Source of the DNA: Tannerella sp.
Lineage (GTDB): Bacteria > Bacteroidota > Bacteroidia > Bacteroidales > Tannerellaceae
Length of the DNA: 8,826 nucleotides
Assembly: GCA_031263835.1 (NCBI GenBank)
Contig: JAISEZ010000040.1
Location: forward strand, 1-8,826
Direction of reading: 5' to 3'
Below the pieces are notes generated by a model, which was not told the origin of the DNA, ran no database searches, and worked only from the letters and a program-made list of their open reading frames with translations. The position numbers and the translations under genes were made by a program. Of this stretch, positions 1 to 5,393 are shown piece by piece. Positions within the stretch are counted from its first letter, which is position 1; each line of letters starts with the position of its first letter.

Positions 1-25
1 AGGGCATGTTCTCATTCAACGGCCC

Positions 26-337
26 TTAATCCCAGTCCCTGATTTCATCCCAAAGGTCATTCCATGCAGGGTTTAAGTTTTCGATAAGGCGTATTTTCGC
101 TTTACGGCTGCCGCCCTTGATACGCTTTTCTTCCGCAATGGCGTCTTCTATTCGCGGATATACACAGTAATATACCAGCATGTGACAATCGTACTTCGCC
201 GTAAAGCTGTCCGGATAAAGATGTGTGCGATGTTCCTCCGTCCGGCGGCGAAGATTGTCTGTTACGCCCGTGTAGAGCGTACCGTTACGGCGATTCGTCA
301 GTATGTACACCGCCCCGCCCCGTTGCATGACTCGCAT
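26..337 (-). CDS. Small stand-alone GIY-YIG nuclease family protein
   Basis: This 103-residue protein consists almost entirely of one GIY-YIG nuclease domain, of the short YhbQ/UvrC-N-terminal-like type common in Bacteroidota. Visible motifs are the GIY-equivalent V-Y-I at residues 10-12, the YIG-equivalent Y-T-G at 22-24, the conserved Arg at about 30, a His at 36, and the probable metal-binding Glu at about 69-70 in A-E-E-K-R. The C-terminal N-P-x-W-x-D-L signature is at about 89-95. Family knowledge says such domains cleave DNA with a Tyr/Arg/Glu active site; the cellular role of these stand-alone forms is unsettled. All key residues are present, so the protein is probably active. The start could be Met1 or Met4; neither has a clear ribosome site or TAnnTTTG promoter, so the choice is open. 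Its 5' end lies just beside a cluster of palindromic repeats, a context discussed under findings. Confidence 0.9.
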   Translation of the reverse strand: MRVMQRGGAVYILTNRRNGTLYTGVTDNLRRRTEEHRTHLYPDSFTAKYDCHMLVYYCVYPRIEDAIAEEKRIKGGSRKAKIRLIENLNPAWNDLWDEIRDWD

Positions 338-370
338 TTGGTTCGTTATTTGTGTGAGATTTGTTTTCTC

Positions 371-650
371 CGTCCCTGCGAAAGGGGATGGCGTCCCCCG
401 TCCCTGCGAGCGCCTTCCCGCCGCCCCGTCCTTGCGAGCGCGAGGTACGAAGCAGGAAGCACTCCAGACATTCCTTTTTTATGGGCTGCTTCGTACCTCG
501 CAGTGACGGTTGGCTGGGCGTGGCTGCTTTTGCGGAAGAGTATGTTCTCATCCCCGTTTCCGCCGCCCCTGTCCCTGCGACTGCGAGGAGTTGCGAGGGA
601 TTGCGAGGAGTTGTGAGGAACGAAGCAAAGCAAAGCGGGAGGCAATCCGG
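371..650. repeat. Palindromic repeat cluster 1 (GTCCTTGCGAG family)
   Basis: This gene-free stretch between the GIY-YIG gene and the 560-residue frame is built from a repeat family whose arms read GTCC(T/C)TGCGAG and CTCGCAGTGACGG. Order: two truncated heads (about 371-398 and 399-426), one complete palindrome (427-509), a linker containing TGGCTGCTTTTGC, then a left-arm half copy (about 568-650) that ends in GGCAATCCGG. The half copy contains four 10-bp tandem units resembling TGCGAGGAGT (about 585-624). Reading frames across this segment follow the repeat and show no protein family, so I call it non-coding. Confidence 0.85.
427..509. repeat. Complete palindromic repeat, copy A
   Basis: This is an 83-bp imperfect palindrome. 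The outer arms CGTCCTTGCGAG and CTCGCAGTGACG pair with one interruption. The inner arms CGAGGTACGAAGCA and TGCTTCGTACCTCG are exact reverse complements. The centre is unpaired and contains CACTCCAGACATTCC followed by a T-run and ATGGG. The form is that of a MITE- or REP-like element able to fold as RNA or extrude as a cruciform. Confidence 0.85.
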
Positions 651-675
651 ATTCGCATTCGTCACTCATCATTCA

Positions 676-2358
676 TTACAATCCGCTTGCGATTTTATTG
701 ATTTTATACAGCATCGCGTCATTCCCCCTGTGATTAATGGCTTTGCCGTTGATGGTCTGGATGGCGGCGCCGCTCTTGCAGTTGTTGATGTACGTCGTGA
801 TGGCGGGCTTGTAGGTATTTTTCAAATCATCCTTGCTGATCACCCGGATGTCGGGCAGGAAGCGCTTGCTGAACAGGCCGGTTTGCTGAACGCCCGCAGC
901 GTCGGTATATTTGAATGATACCGTCACCCACACTACATAATCGGGAACGATGGCGCCGTAAAAAGTTTCTCTTGCACGAGCCACGTATTCATAGGTATAA
1001 TATATCGTCGAACCCATATAGGCAAACGACATGCCGGTCTGCTGCGAATAGTTGTTATCCTTGGATACGTCACGTATAAAAGTCACCTGCGGGTCGATTG
1101 CAAACTGATCCTTGCTGTTGTCAGCTCCCGGCAGGGCTTTCCCGTAAAAGAGATGGCGGAGGTTATTGTCTGTGGTTTCCCACTTTTGACAGGCCGACGC
1201 ATCGCCTTCAATGCCGGACGAAACAAAGTCGTTGAAATTATTCACAAGATAAGACAGGTTATTGTAGCGGAGGTTCTTCGACCAGGTTTCATTCTGGGTA
1301 TCCGCGGTGCCCACCTTCGGCAGACCCATTGCCGACCGGACGGCATTGGTATGCCCCGGCGACTGGTTGGGGTACAGCCCCGCCACCCACGACACGTTTA
1401 CGTCGGACAGGTTGGGATACTTGCCGGTGTTCAGGTTGATCCGGATGGAAGCCGGGTCGAGGAAAGCAATGAGGCAGGGGTAAGAATCGTCGGGCAAATA
1501 GGAATTAACGGGAATATACCCGGGCGACCCTATTGAAATATACGTCATGACTCCCGAGAAAGGCGTGTCCGCCTCAATCGCATCCCGGCCGTTCCATGCA
1601 GCTCCCGTAGCGCTCACCTTCATGCTGGTGAAGGACGTGTTGTACCGGGCAGCGGGGGTGATATAGCAGAAATCTTTCACCACGCACATCACGGGGTCGG
1701 CCTGCAAGCTCCAGACGCCTTCATCCGACAGGGCGTCCAGAAACATACCGTCGTACATAAAGCCGGTGTTCATGATATTATTGGAGGTGGCCGTCTGGAG
1801 GTAGCCGCCGACCGTGAAAGAACCGTTGAGGCCGAGGGTAATACTGCCGGACGTCTTAACGGGTTCGCCGCCGGGCACCGCCTTCGATATAAAATCAAGA
1901 CCTGCGCCAACTCCGGTTACCGCGGCTCCCATCGGATTACCGCCGGCTATCTGCGAGCCGATTGACGAAAAGAGGCCGAAGAGGGAACTGACATAGCCGA
2001 AAGCTTCGCCAATGCCGCTGGTCGAAACGCTGGGCGCCGTATAGGTTCCGGTGATATCCGCCTGCAGGGTTCCCTGCAGGCTTACGGCGGTCGTGTTCTG
2101 CGTTTGCCCGTAGAGCTGCAGGCCGTCGCCGCTCCTGAAGCCTCCCGCCGGGTTGTAGGCGGTCGTGTTCAGGTCGAAGGCATACCATCCGATAGTGAGG
2201 ATGCACTTGTTTGCCACGGTGTAGGGCACAATCACGTTCTCGAAGAGTGGCGCTCCCGGGATGTAGGGGTTTGCCGTCATGCCGGTATGGCTCATCGGGA
2301 CGCCGTATTGCAGGCTGTGGTACAGGGGCGTTTCCGGCAGGGCATTGCCGGTCGGCAT
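676..2358 (-). CDS. Uncharacterised 560-residue protein, possibly 5'-truncated
   Basis: I do not recognise the family. The frame is long, has natural composition, and is rich in Gly, Ser, Thr, Asn, Tyr and aromatic residues, as in beta-rich surface or secreted Bacteroidota proteins. A Gly/Ala/Phe/Ser-rich, hydrophobic stretch (about residues 115-160) could be an amphipathic or membrane-interacting segment; the rest looks beta-strand rich, with few Cys. No signal peptide or lipobox follows the first ATG (2358). The frame stays open upstream to a TGA at about 2412-2414, and those 18 codons read like coding sequence (K-Y-Q-P-K-V-N-S-V-G-G) but contain no ATG. A GTG at 2416 lies in another frame. 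No TAnnTTTG promoter is seen before it. The natural N-terminus may therefore have been lost at the repeat junction near 2420-2500, or the gene is frameshifted. A cobalamin riboswitch points toward it from about 970 bp upstream, across repeats. Coding status is likely; function unknown. Confidence 0.7.
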   Translation of the reverse strand: MPTGNALPETPLYHSLQYGVPMSHTGMTANPYIPGAPLFENVIVPYTVANKCILTIGWYAFDLNTTAYNPAGGFRSGDGLQLYGQTQNTTAVSLQGTLQADITGTYTAPSVSTSGIGEAFGYVSSLFGLFSSIGSQIAGGNPMGAAVTGVGAGLDFISKAVPGGEPVKTSGSITLGLNGSFTVGGYLQTATSNNIMNTGFMYDGMFLDALSDEGVWSLQADPVMCVVKDFCYITPAARYNTSFTSMKVSATGAAWNGRDAIEADTPFSGVMTYISIGSPGYIPVNSYLPDDSYPCLIAFLDPASIRINLNTGKYPNLSDVNVSWVAGLYPNQSPGHTNAVRSAMGLPKVGTADTQNETWSKNLRYNNLSYLVNNFNDFVSSGIEGDASACQKWETTDNNLRHLFYGKALPGADNSKDQFAIDPQVTFIRDVSKDNNYSQQTGMSFAYMGSTIYYTYEYVARARETFYGAIVPDYVVWVTVSFKYTDAAGVQQTGLFSKRFLPDIRVISKDDLKNTYKPAITTYINNCKSGAAIQTINGKAINHRGNDAMLYKINKIASGL

Positions 2359-2507
2359 TGTCAGGAAGGAAAGCTCCCCGCCGACGGAGTTTACCTTGGG
2401 CTGGTATTTGTTTCACAGATACTTTCCGAAGGTCGAGGGCCTGCGGTTATGAAGATACTGCCTTTCAGGCAGCTCTCCTCCTTCCGTCCCAGCAAACACC
2501 TCCTCCT

Positions 2508-2594
2508 GTCCTTGCGACTGCGAGGGGTTGCGAGGCAGGAAGCAATCCATGATGAAAGAATGTCTGGGCTGCTTCGCTGCGCTCGCAGTGACGG
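2508..2594. repeat. Palindromic repeat, copy B (divergent)
   Basis: The left arm is GTCCTTGCGACTGCGAGG and the right arm GCTTCGCTGCGCTCGCAG followed by TGACGG. The centre AAGCAATCCATGATG diverges from copies A, C and D, and the arms match each other less well than in copy C. Confidence 0.75.
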
Positions 2595-2688
2595 TTGGCA
2601 GACGTCGCCTGATTTGGATATACATACTTGCTGCTACTGTCCTTGCGAGCGTTTCCGCCGTTCGTCCTTGCGAGCGCCTTTCGCCGTC

Positions 2689-2762
2689 CGTCCTTGCGAG
2701 CGCAGCGAAGCAATCCAGACATTCCCTTTTCATGGGCTGCTTCGCTACACTCGCAGTGACGG
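2689..2762. repeat. Palindromic repeat, copy C (best-formed)
   Basis: This 74-bp element has arms CGTCCTTGCGAGCGCAGCGA and CGCTACACTCGCAGTGACGG, with AAGCAATCCAGACATTCCC in the left inner part and GGGCTGCTT opposite. It is the simplest form and a good reference consensus for the family. Two truncated copies of its first 14-15 bases lie directly upstream at roughly 24-26 bp spacing. Confidence 0.85.
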
Positions 2763-2804
2763 TTGGCTGGCGTGGCTGCTTTTGCAGAAGAGTTCCCGCC
2801 GTCC

Positions 2805-2937
2805 CGTCCTTGCGACTGCGAGGTACGAAGCAGGAAGCAATCCAGACTTTCCTTTTCTATGGGCTGCTTTGCTTTGCTTCGTGCCTCGCAACTCCTCGCA
2901 ACTCCTCGCAACCCCTCGCAACCCCTCGCAGTGACGG
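2805..2937. repeat. Palindromic repeat, copy D with expanded right arm
   Basis: The left arm CGTCCTTGCGACTGCGAGG and the centre AAGCAATCCAGACTTTCC are standard. The right arm carries five consecutive 10-bp units (2881-2930: GTGCCTCGCA, ACTCCTCGCA twice, ACCCCTCGCA twice) before the terminal GTGACGG. The expansion makes it 133 bp instead of about 75-85 bp and leaves extra right-arm units without a partner. Confidence 0.8.
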
Positions 2938-2956
2938 AGCTGTGTGAGAGAGCCGT

Positions 2957-3004
2957 TGAATCTTTGAATTTTTGAATCATTGAATCATTGAATTTTTGAA
3001 TCCC
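2957..3004 (+). repeat. Degenerate 8-bp tandem array 1 (TGAATCAT)
   Basis: Six consecutive octamers all begin TGAAT and differ in the last three bases (CTT, TTT, CAT, CAT, TTT, CCC). The array is intergenic, right after palindromic copy D. The same family recurs twice more nearby in the same orientation. Confidence 0.85.
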
Positions 3005-3177
3005 TCCGGACACGGCAAAGCCCCGTCGCTCCCATGCCCGCAGGGGCGGCGGAACGGCTATCGGGCTGCTTTTGAGGAGAAAGGAGAAGGGGATAAATGA
3101 TGCGGGGCGGGGTTGAAACCGTCGTCCGCGGAGAGGAGGGTGCGGGAAAGCGAAAAACCGACTGTTCGCACGTCCGG
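3005..3177. other. Unassigned spacer between octamer arrays
   Basis: I see no credible gene, RNA or promoter here. The stretch is GC-rich, then purine-rich (about 3074-3092), and reading frames across it are short and unlike known proteins. Together with its neighbours it belongs to the roughly 970-bp gene-free tract 2359-3330. Confidence 0.5.
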
Positions 3178-3225
3178 GGAATCATTGAATCATCAAATTG
3201 TTGAATCATTGAATCCCTTAAATCT
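3178..3225 (+). repeat. Degenerate 8-bp tandem array 2 (TGAATCAT)
   Basis: About six octamers keep the 8-bp phase of array 1: GGAATCAT, TGAATCAT, CAAATTGT, TGAATCAT, TGAATCCC, TTAAATCT. It lies just past the riboswitch leader in the direction of riboswitch transcription. Confidence 0.75.
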
Positions 3226-3251
3226 TTGCCGTATCGAAGAAAGTCAGTTTG

Positions 3252-3284
3252 TCAGGCGATTTTCCCTACTCGTCCACCTGTCAT
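3252..3284 (-). pseudogene. Ten-codon leader frame after the riboswitch, possible gene remnant
   Basis: Directly after the riboswitch hairpin there is an ATG preceded by GGAGACGGAC, a reasonable ribosome-binding site. The frame M-T-G-G-R-V-G-K-I-A ends in TGA after ten codons and is followed by repeat array 2. It occupies the place where a B12-regulated gene would be expected to start. It may be the stump of such a gene or a chance frame. No homology can be claimed from ten residues. Confidence 0.25.
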
Positions 3285-3294
3285 GTCCGTCTCC

Positions 3295-3314
3295 GGCTTT
3301 ATACCTCGAAAGCC
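3295..3314 (-). promoter_or_regulatory. Possible riboswitch expression-platform hairpin
   Basis: On the minus strand GGCTTT and AAAGCC form a perfect 6-bp stem around the loop CGAGGTAT, 16 nt downstream of the aptamer. The following GGAGA lies just outside the stem, so hairpin formation could limit ribosome access, as in translational B12 riboswitches of Bacteroidota. TTCG at the top of the stem is complementary to CGAA in the aptamer L5 loop, so a kissing interaction is conceivable but unproven. Confidence 0.45.
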
Positions 3315-3330
3315 TTAAACTTTATACAGT

Positions 3331-3506
3331 TCCGGCAGGTCTTCTGACTTGCTTCCTCCTTCGAAACGTCCTTCCCGGGCGCAGCGCCCAGTGGAGAGAG
3401 AATTGTTCGAAGGCTTTGGCGAAGCTTACAGCAGCGGGTCTGTTCAGGATTCGCACCTGATTCCCTTTTCACCACCCCGCCCGACAGGACAGGGGTGACA
3501 CCAAAA
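3331..3506 (-). promoter_or_regulatory. Cobalamin (B12) riboswitch aptamer
   Basis: Read on the minus strand, the conserved core elements of the cobalamin family (Rfam RF00174 type) appear in order. First comes GGTGTCACCCC, whose CACCCC pairs with GGGGTG (3473-3497). Next is AAAAGGGAATC, then the P5 hairpin TCAGG/CCTGA around TGCGAAT (3444-3463). ACAGACCCGCTGCTGTAAGC follows (about 3424-3443), then a variable GC-rich hairpin with CTTCGAA/TTCGAAG arms. The element closes with the B12 box GTCAGAAGACCTGCCGGA (3331-3348). All core blocks are intact, so ligand binding is expected. Such riboswitches normally repress btuB-type B12 importers or cobalamin biosynthesis genes when adenosylcobalamin is abundant. 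Here nothing of that kind follows: repeats fill the next 970 bp. The galM-like gene on the other side is divergent and not controlled by it. Confidence 0.92.
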
Positions 3507-3512
3507 CCGCGG

Positions 3513-3541
3513 CAAAGATATATGTTTTTTCGGAGAAAAAA
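3513..3541 (-). promoter_or_regulatory. Bacteroidota-type promoter for the riboswitch transcript
   Basis: The minus strand has TATCTTTG (3513-3520), an exact match to the -7 element TAnnTTTG used by the Bacteroidota primary sigma factor. About 18-20 bp upstream lies a T-run (about 3536-3541) as a weak -33 TTTG. Transcription would begin a few bases before the aptamer, as expected for a functional riboswitch. Confidence 0.7.
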
Positions 3542-3645
3542 CACCGGAAGGAAACTTTTTTGTGTGAAAAATATCATTCGAAGGATTGCCGCAGACGGAA
3601 ACATACCTGTCCGGGATAGAGGCTCGCCGGAACGAAACCAATCCT

Positions 3646-3685
3646 TGAATCATTGAATCATTGAATCCCTGAATCTTTGAACTGT
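3646..3685 (+). repeat. Degenerate 8-bp tandem array 3 (TGAATCAT)
   Basis: Five octamers: TGAATCAT twice, TGAATCCC, TGAATCTT, TGAACTGT. It is the third array of this family and sits between the riboswitch promoter and the aldose epimerase promoter. The remaining bases 3542-3645 show no gene. Confidence 0.8.
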
Positions 3686-3727
3686 AAAAAATCTTCCCGT
3701 TTATGGTTTCATGATGCTGAAAATACC

Positions 3728-3735
3728 TACTTTTG
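3728..3735 (+). promoter_or_regulatory. TAnnTTTG promoter element for the aldose epimerase gene
   Basis: TACTTTTG matches the Bacteroidota -7 consensus exactly and lies 45 bp upstream of the ATG at 3781. The -33 region is only a weak match (TTTC at 3707-3710 or TTTA at 3700-3703). This promoter supports the ATG at 3781 rather than the in-frame TTG at 3733, which overlaps the element. Confidence 0.6.
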
Positions 3736-3780
3736 GTAGCTCTTAGCATAAAGGTCAAAATAGAAACTAAAAAAAAGATT

Positions 3781-4911
3781 ATGAAAAAAATTTGGATTAT
3801 TTCGATGACGGCATGTATGATGCTGTGGTCATGCGGAAACAGGGAAGAGACGCCGGTTTCCGGATTGAAGAAAGCCGATTTCGCGTCGGAAGTAGCCGGC
3901 AAGCCGACGGCTTTGTATGTACTGAAGAACGCGAAAGGAATGGAAGTTTGCATCACAAACTACGGCGGACGGGTGGTTTCCGTCATGGTTCCGGACAGGA
4001 ACGGGAAAATGACGGACGTCGTGCTGGGGTACGACAACATTACGGACTACGTGGCTTCGGACGGAAATTTCGGGGCGCTGATTGGACGCTACGGCAACCG
4101 GATTGCCCGGGGACGGTTCGTGCTGGACGGAAAGGAATACCGTCTGCCGCAGAACAATAACGGAAACTGTCTGCACGGCGGGCCGCAGGGATTCCACGTG
4201 CAGGTCTGGGACGCGCGGCAGCCGGACGGCGCCACGCTGGAACTGACCCTGCTCTCCGGAGACGGCGAGGCCGGATTTCCGGGCAACCTGAACGTGAAGG
4301 TAACTTATACGGTGACCGGCGACAATGCGCTGGACATCCGTTATGAAGCGGCGACAGACCGGCCGACGGTCGTCAACCTGACCAATCACAGTTATTTCAA
4401 CCTCTCGGGCGTGGCCGGTTCCCGCGTGACCGACCACCTGATTCAAATCAGCGCCGACCGCTATACGGAAGTGGACGACCAGCTGATTCCGACCTCGGCC
4501 CTGCCTCCGGTAGAAGGCACGCCGCTGGATTTGCGCACGCCGGTTCTCCTGAGCGAAGGCATCGACAGCCCGTTCGAGCAAATCGAGCTGGGCAAGGGCT
4601 TTGACCACAACTGGGTGCTGAACACGGGCGGAGATGTTACGCAGCCCGCAGCCCGCGTGATACACCCGGTCAGCGGCATTGTCATGGACGTTTTCACCGA
4701 CGAGCCGGGCATTCAGTTCTATTCCGGAAACGCGATGAGCGGCACGGACAGGGGTAAATTCGGCGTCACCTACCCGCACCGGGGAGCGCTCTGCCTCGAA
4801 ACGCAGCACTATCCGGACAGCCCCAACCAGCCCGCTTTTCCGGCTACAACGCTCCGTCCGGGAGAAAACTACCTGAGCCGGTGCATCTACCGGTTTTCTT
4901 TAGCCGATTAG
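3781..4911 (+). CDS. galM: Aldose 1-epimerase (mutarotase), lipoprotein form
   Basis: This 376-residue protein interconverts alpha and beta anomers of aldoses such as glucose and galactose, feeding the Leloir pathway. Family signatures run in order: G-R-Y-G-N-R (102-107), L-H-G-G with His132, T-N-H-S-Y-F-N-L with the catalytic acid His203, G-F-D-H-N-W (273-278), and L-E-T-Q-H-Y-P-D-S-P-N with the catalytic base Glu340. Length is near the usual 340-350 plus an export signal. The N-terminus MKKIWIISMT... leads to the lipobox L-W-S-C (Cys18), so the enzyme is predicted to be a periplasmic or outer-membrane lipoprotein, as in many Bacteroidota mutarotases that act near polysaccharide uptake. I chose the ATG at 3781 because it gives this signal peptide and follows AAAAAAAAGATT; an upstream in-frame TTG (3733) lies within the promoter. 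The gene stands alone, convergent with the FKBP gene. Confidence 0.95.
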   Translation: MKKIWIISMTACMMLWSCGNREETPVSGLKKADFASEVAGKPTALYVLKNAKGMEVCITNYGGRVVSVMVPDRNGKMTDVVLGYDNITDYVASDGNFGALIGRYGNRIARGRFVLDGKEYRLPQNNNGNCLHGGPQGFHVQVWDARQPDGATLELTLLSGDGEAGFPGNLNVKVTYTVTGDNALDIRYEAATDRPTVVNLTNHSYFNLSGVAGSRVTDHLIQISADRYTEVDDQLIPTSALPPVEGTPLDLRTPVLLSEGIDSPFEQIELGKGFDHNWVLNTGGDVTQPAARVIHPVSGIVMDVFTDEPGIQFYSGNAMSGTDRGKFGVTYPHRGALCLETQHYPDSPNQPAFPATTLRPGENYLSRCIYRFSLAD

Positions 4912-5020
4912 CAGCAGTTTAGCAGACAGTAGATAGCAGTTAGTAGAGGGCAGTCGGCGGAACAGCCGCACATCTCCATACGGCGATACCTCTTCGAAGG
5001 CTTCCGGAGATTATACCCGT
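4911..5020 (+). repeat. Left arm of a long inverted repeat
   Basis: This arm is the imperfect reverse complement of 5267-5393. The inner 50 bp (4971-5020) match the right arm at 44 of 50 positions by my alignment, and all six differences are transitions. The outer part (about 4912-4968) consists of degenerate 7-bp units resembling TTAGCAG, then GGCAGTCGGCGGAACAGCC, all mirrored on the right. The arm starts at the stop codon of the epimerase gene. Confidence 0.88.
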
Positions 5021-5280
5021 TCACGGAAAGGTTTACTTTTTCATGAACGGGTATACTTTTTCGCCAACGGGTATACCGATTCACAAACGGGTATACCGGT
5101 TCACCAACCGGTATACCGGTTCACCAACGGGTATACCGGTTCACCAACGGGTATACCGGTTCGCCAACGGGTATACCGGTTCGCCAACGGGTATACCGGT
5201 TCGCCAACGGGTATACCGGATCGCCAACCGGTATACCCGTTCACGAACAGATATACTGTTTCGCAAACGGGTATAATCTC
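5021..5280. repeat. 20-bp tandem repeat array with palindromic GGTATACC core
   Basis: About 13 consecutive 20-bp units have the consensus TC(A/G)CCAACGGGTATACCGGT. The central units (5101-5220) are nearly identical, and the outer ones decay progressively (for example TCACGGAAAGGTTTACTTTT at 5021). Within units, AAC(C/G)GGTATACCGGTT is a perfect or one-mismatch 16-bp palindrome. Spacing of 20 bp is about two helical turns, so all palindromes face the same side of the DNA. There are no unique spacers, so this is not CRISPR. An open frame across it (5043-5276) only translates the repeat. Confidence 0.92.
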
Positions 5281-5393
5281 TGAAAGTTCTCGAAGAGGTA
5301 TTGCCGTATGGAGATGTGCTGTATGGAAATGTGTGGCTTTTCCGCCGACTGCACACTACTAACTGCTAACTGCTATCTACTAACTGCTAAGAC
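5267..5393 (-). repeat. Right arm of the long inverted repeat
   Basis: This mirrors 4911-5020. From the inside outward it reads ACGGGTATAATCTC, CGAAGAGGTATTGCCGTATG, a short internal duplication (GAGATGTGCTGTATG versus GAAATGTGTGG), CCGCCGACTGC, and five 7-bp units (TACTAAC, TGCTAAC, TGCTATC, TACTAAC, TGCTAAG at about 5357-5391). The arm ends at the stop codon of the FKBP gene, so the whole gap between the two convergent genes is one symmetrical structure. It could act as a bidirectional transcription stop. Confidence 0.88.

Larger units (their letters stand above)
2508..2937. repeat. Palindromic repeat cluster 2 (GTCCTTGCGAG family)
   Basis: This is a second cluster of the same family as 371-650. 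It contains complete copies at 2508-2594, 2689-2762 and 2805-2937, plus two truncated heads at about 2639-2662 and 2663-2688. The sub-order two heads, complete copy, TGGCTGCTTTTGC linker, then a copy starting TTGCGACTGCGAGG matches cluster 1, so the two clusters share a larger ancestral unit in the same orientation. Overlapping frames in this region translate the repeat and are not credible genes. Confidence 0.85.

Noticed and set aside
1..26. Terminator hairpin after the GIY-YIG gene (AGGGC/GCCCT)
   Set aside because: The stem is only 5 bp with a 16-base loop and no T-run, and the window edge prevents a better look.
2104..3013. Proteins of 100-280 residues containing C-E-R-S-E-A-like peptides on both strands
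   Set aside because: These are translations of the palindromic repeat, open in several frames at once because of its composition.
3113..3460. A 115-codon plus-strand frame overlapping the riboswitch
   Set aside because: It crosses octamer repeats and the conserved riboswitch core on the opposite strand, and shows no recognisable domain or start site.
3829..4809. A 326-codon minus-strand frame
   Set aside because: It lies fully antisense to the aldose epimerase, which has all its catalytic motifs and a promoter.
5043..5276. A 77-residue repeat protein
   Set aside because: The translation simply follows the 20-bp DNA repeat. The opposite strand is also open, and no start signals are present.
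5021..5280. CRISPR array
   Set aside because: The units are directly contiguous at 20 bp with no unique spacers, and there are no cas genes.
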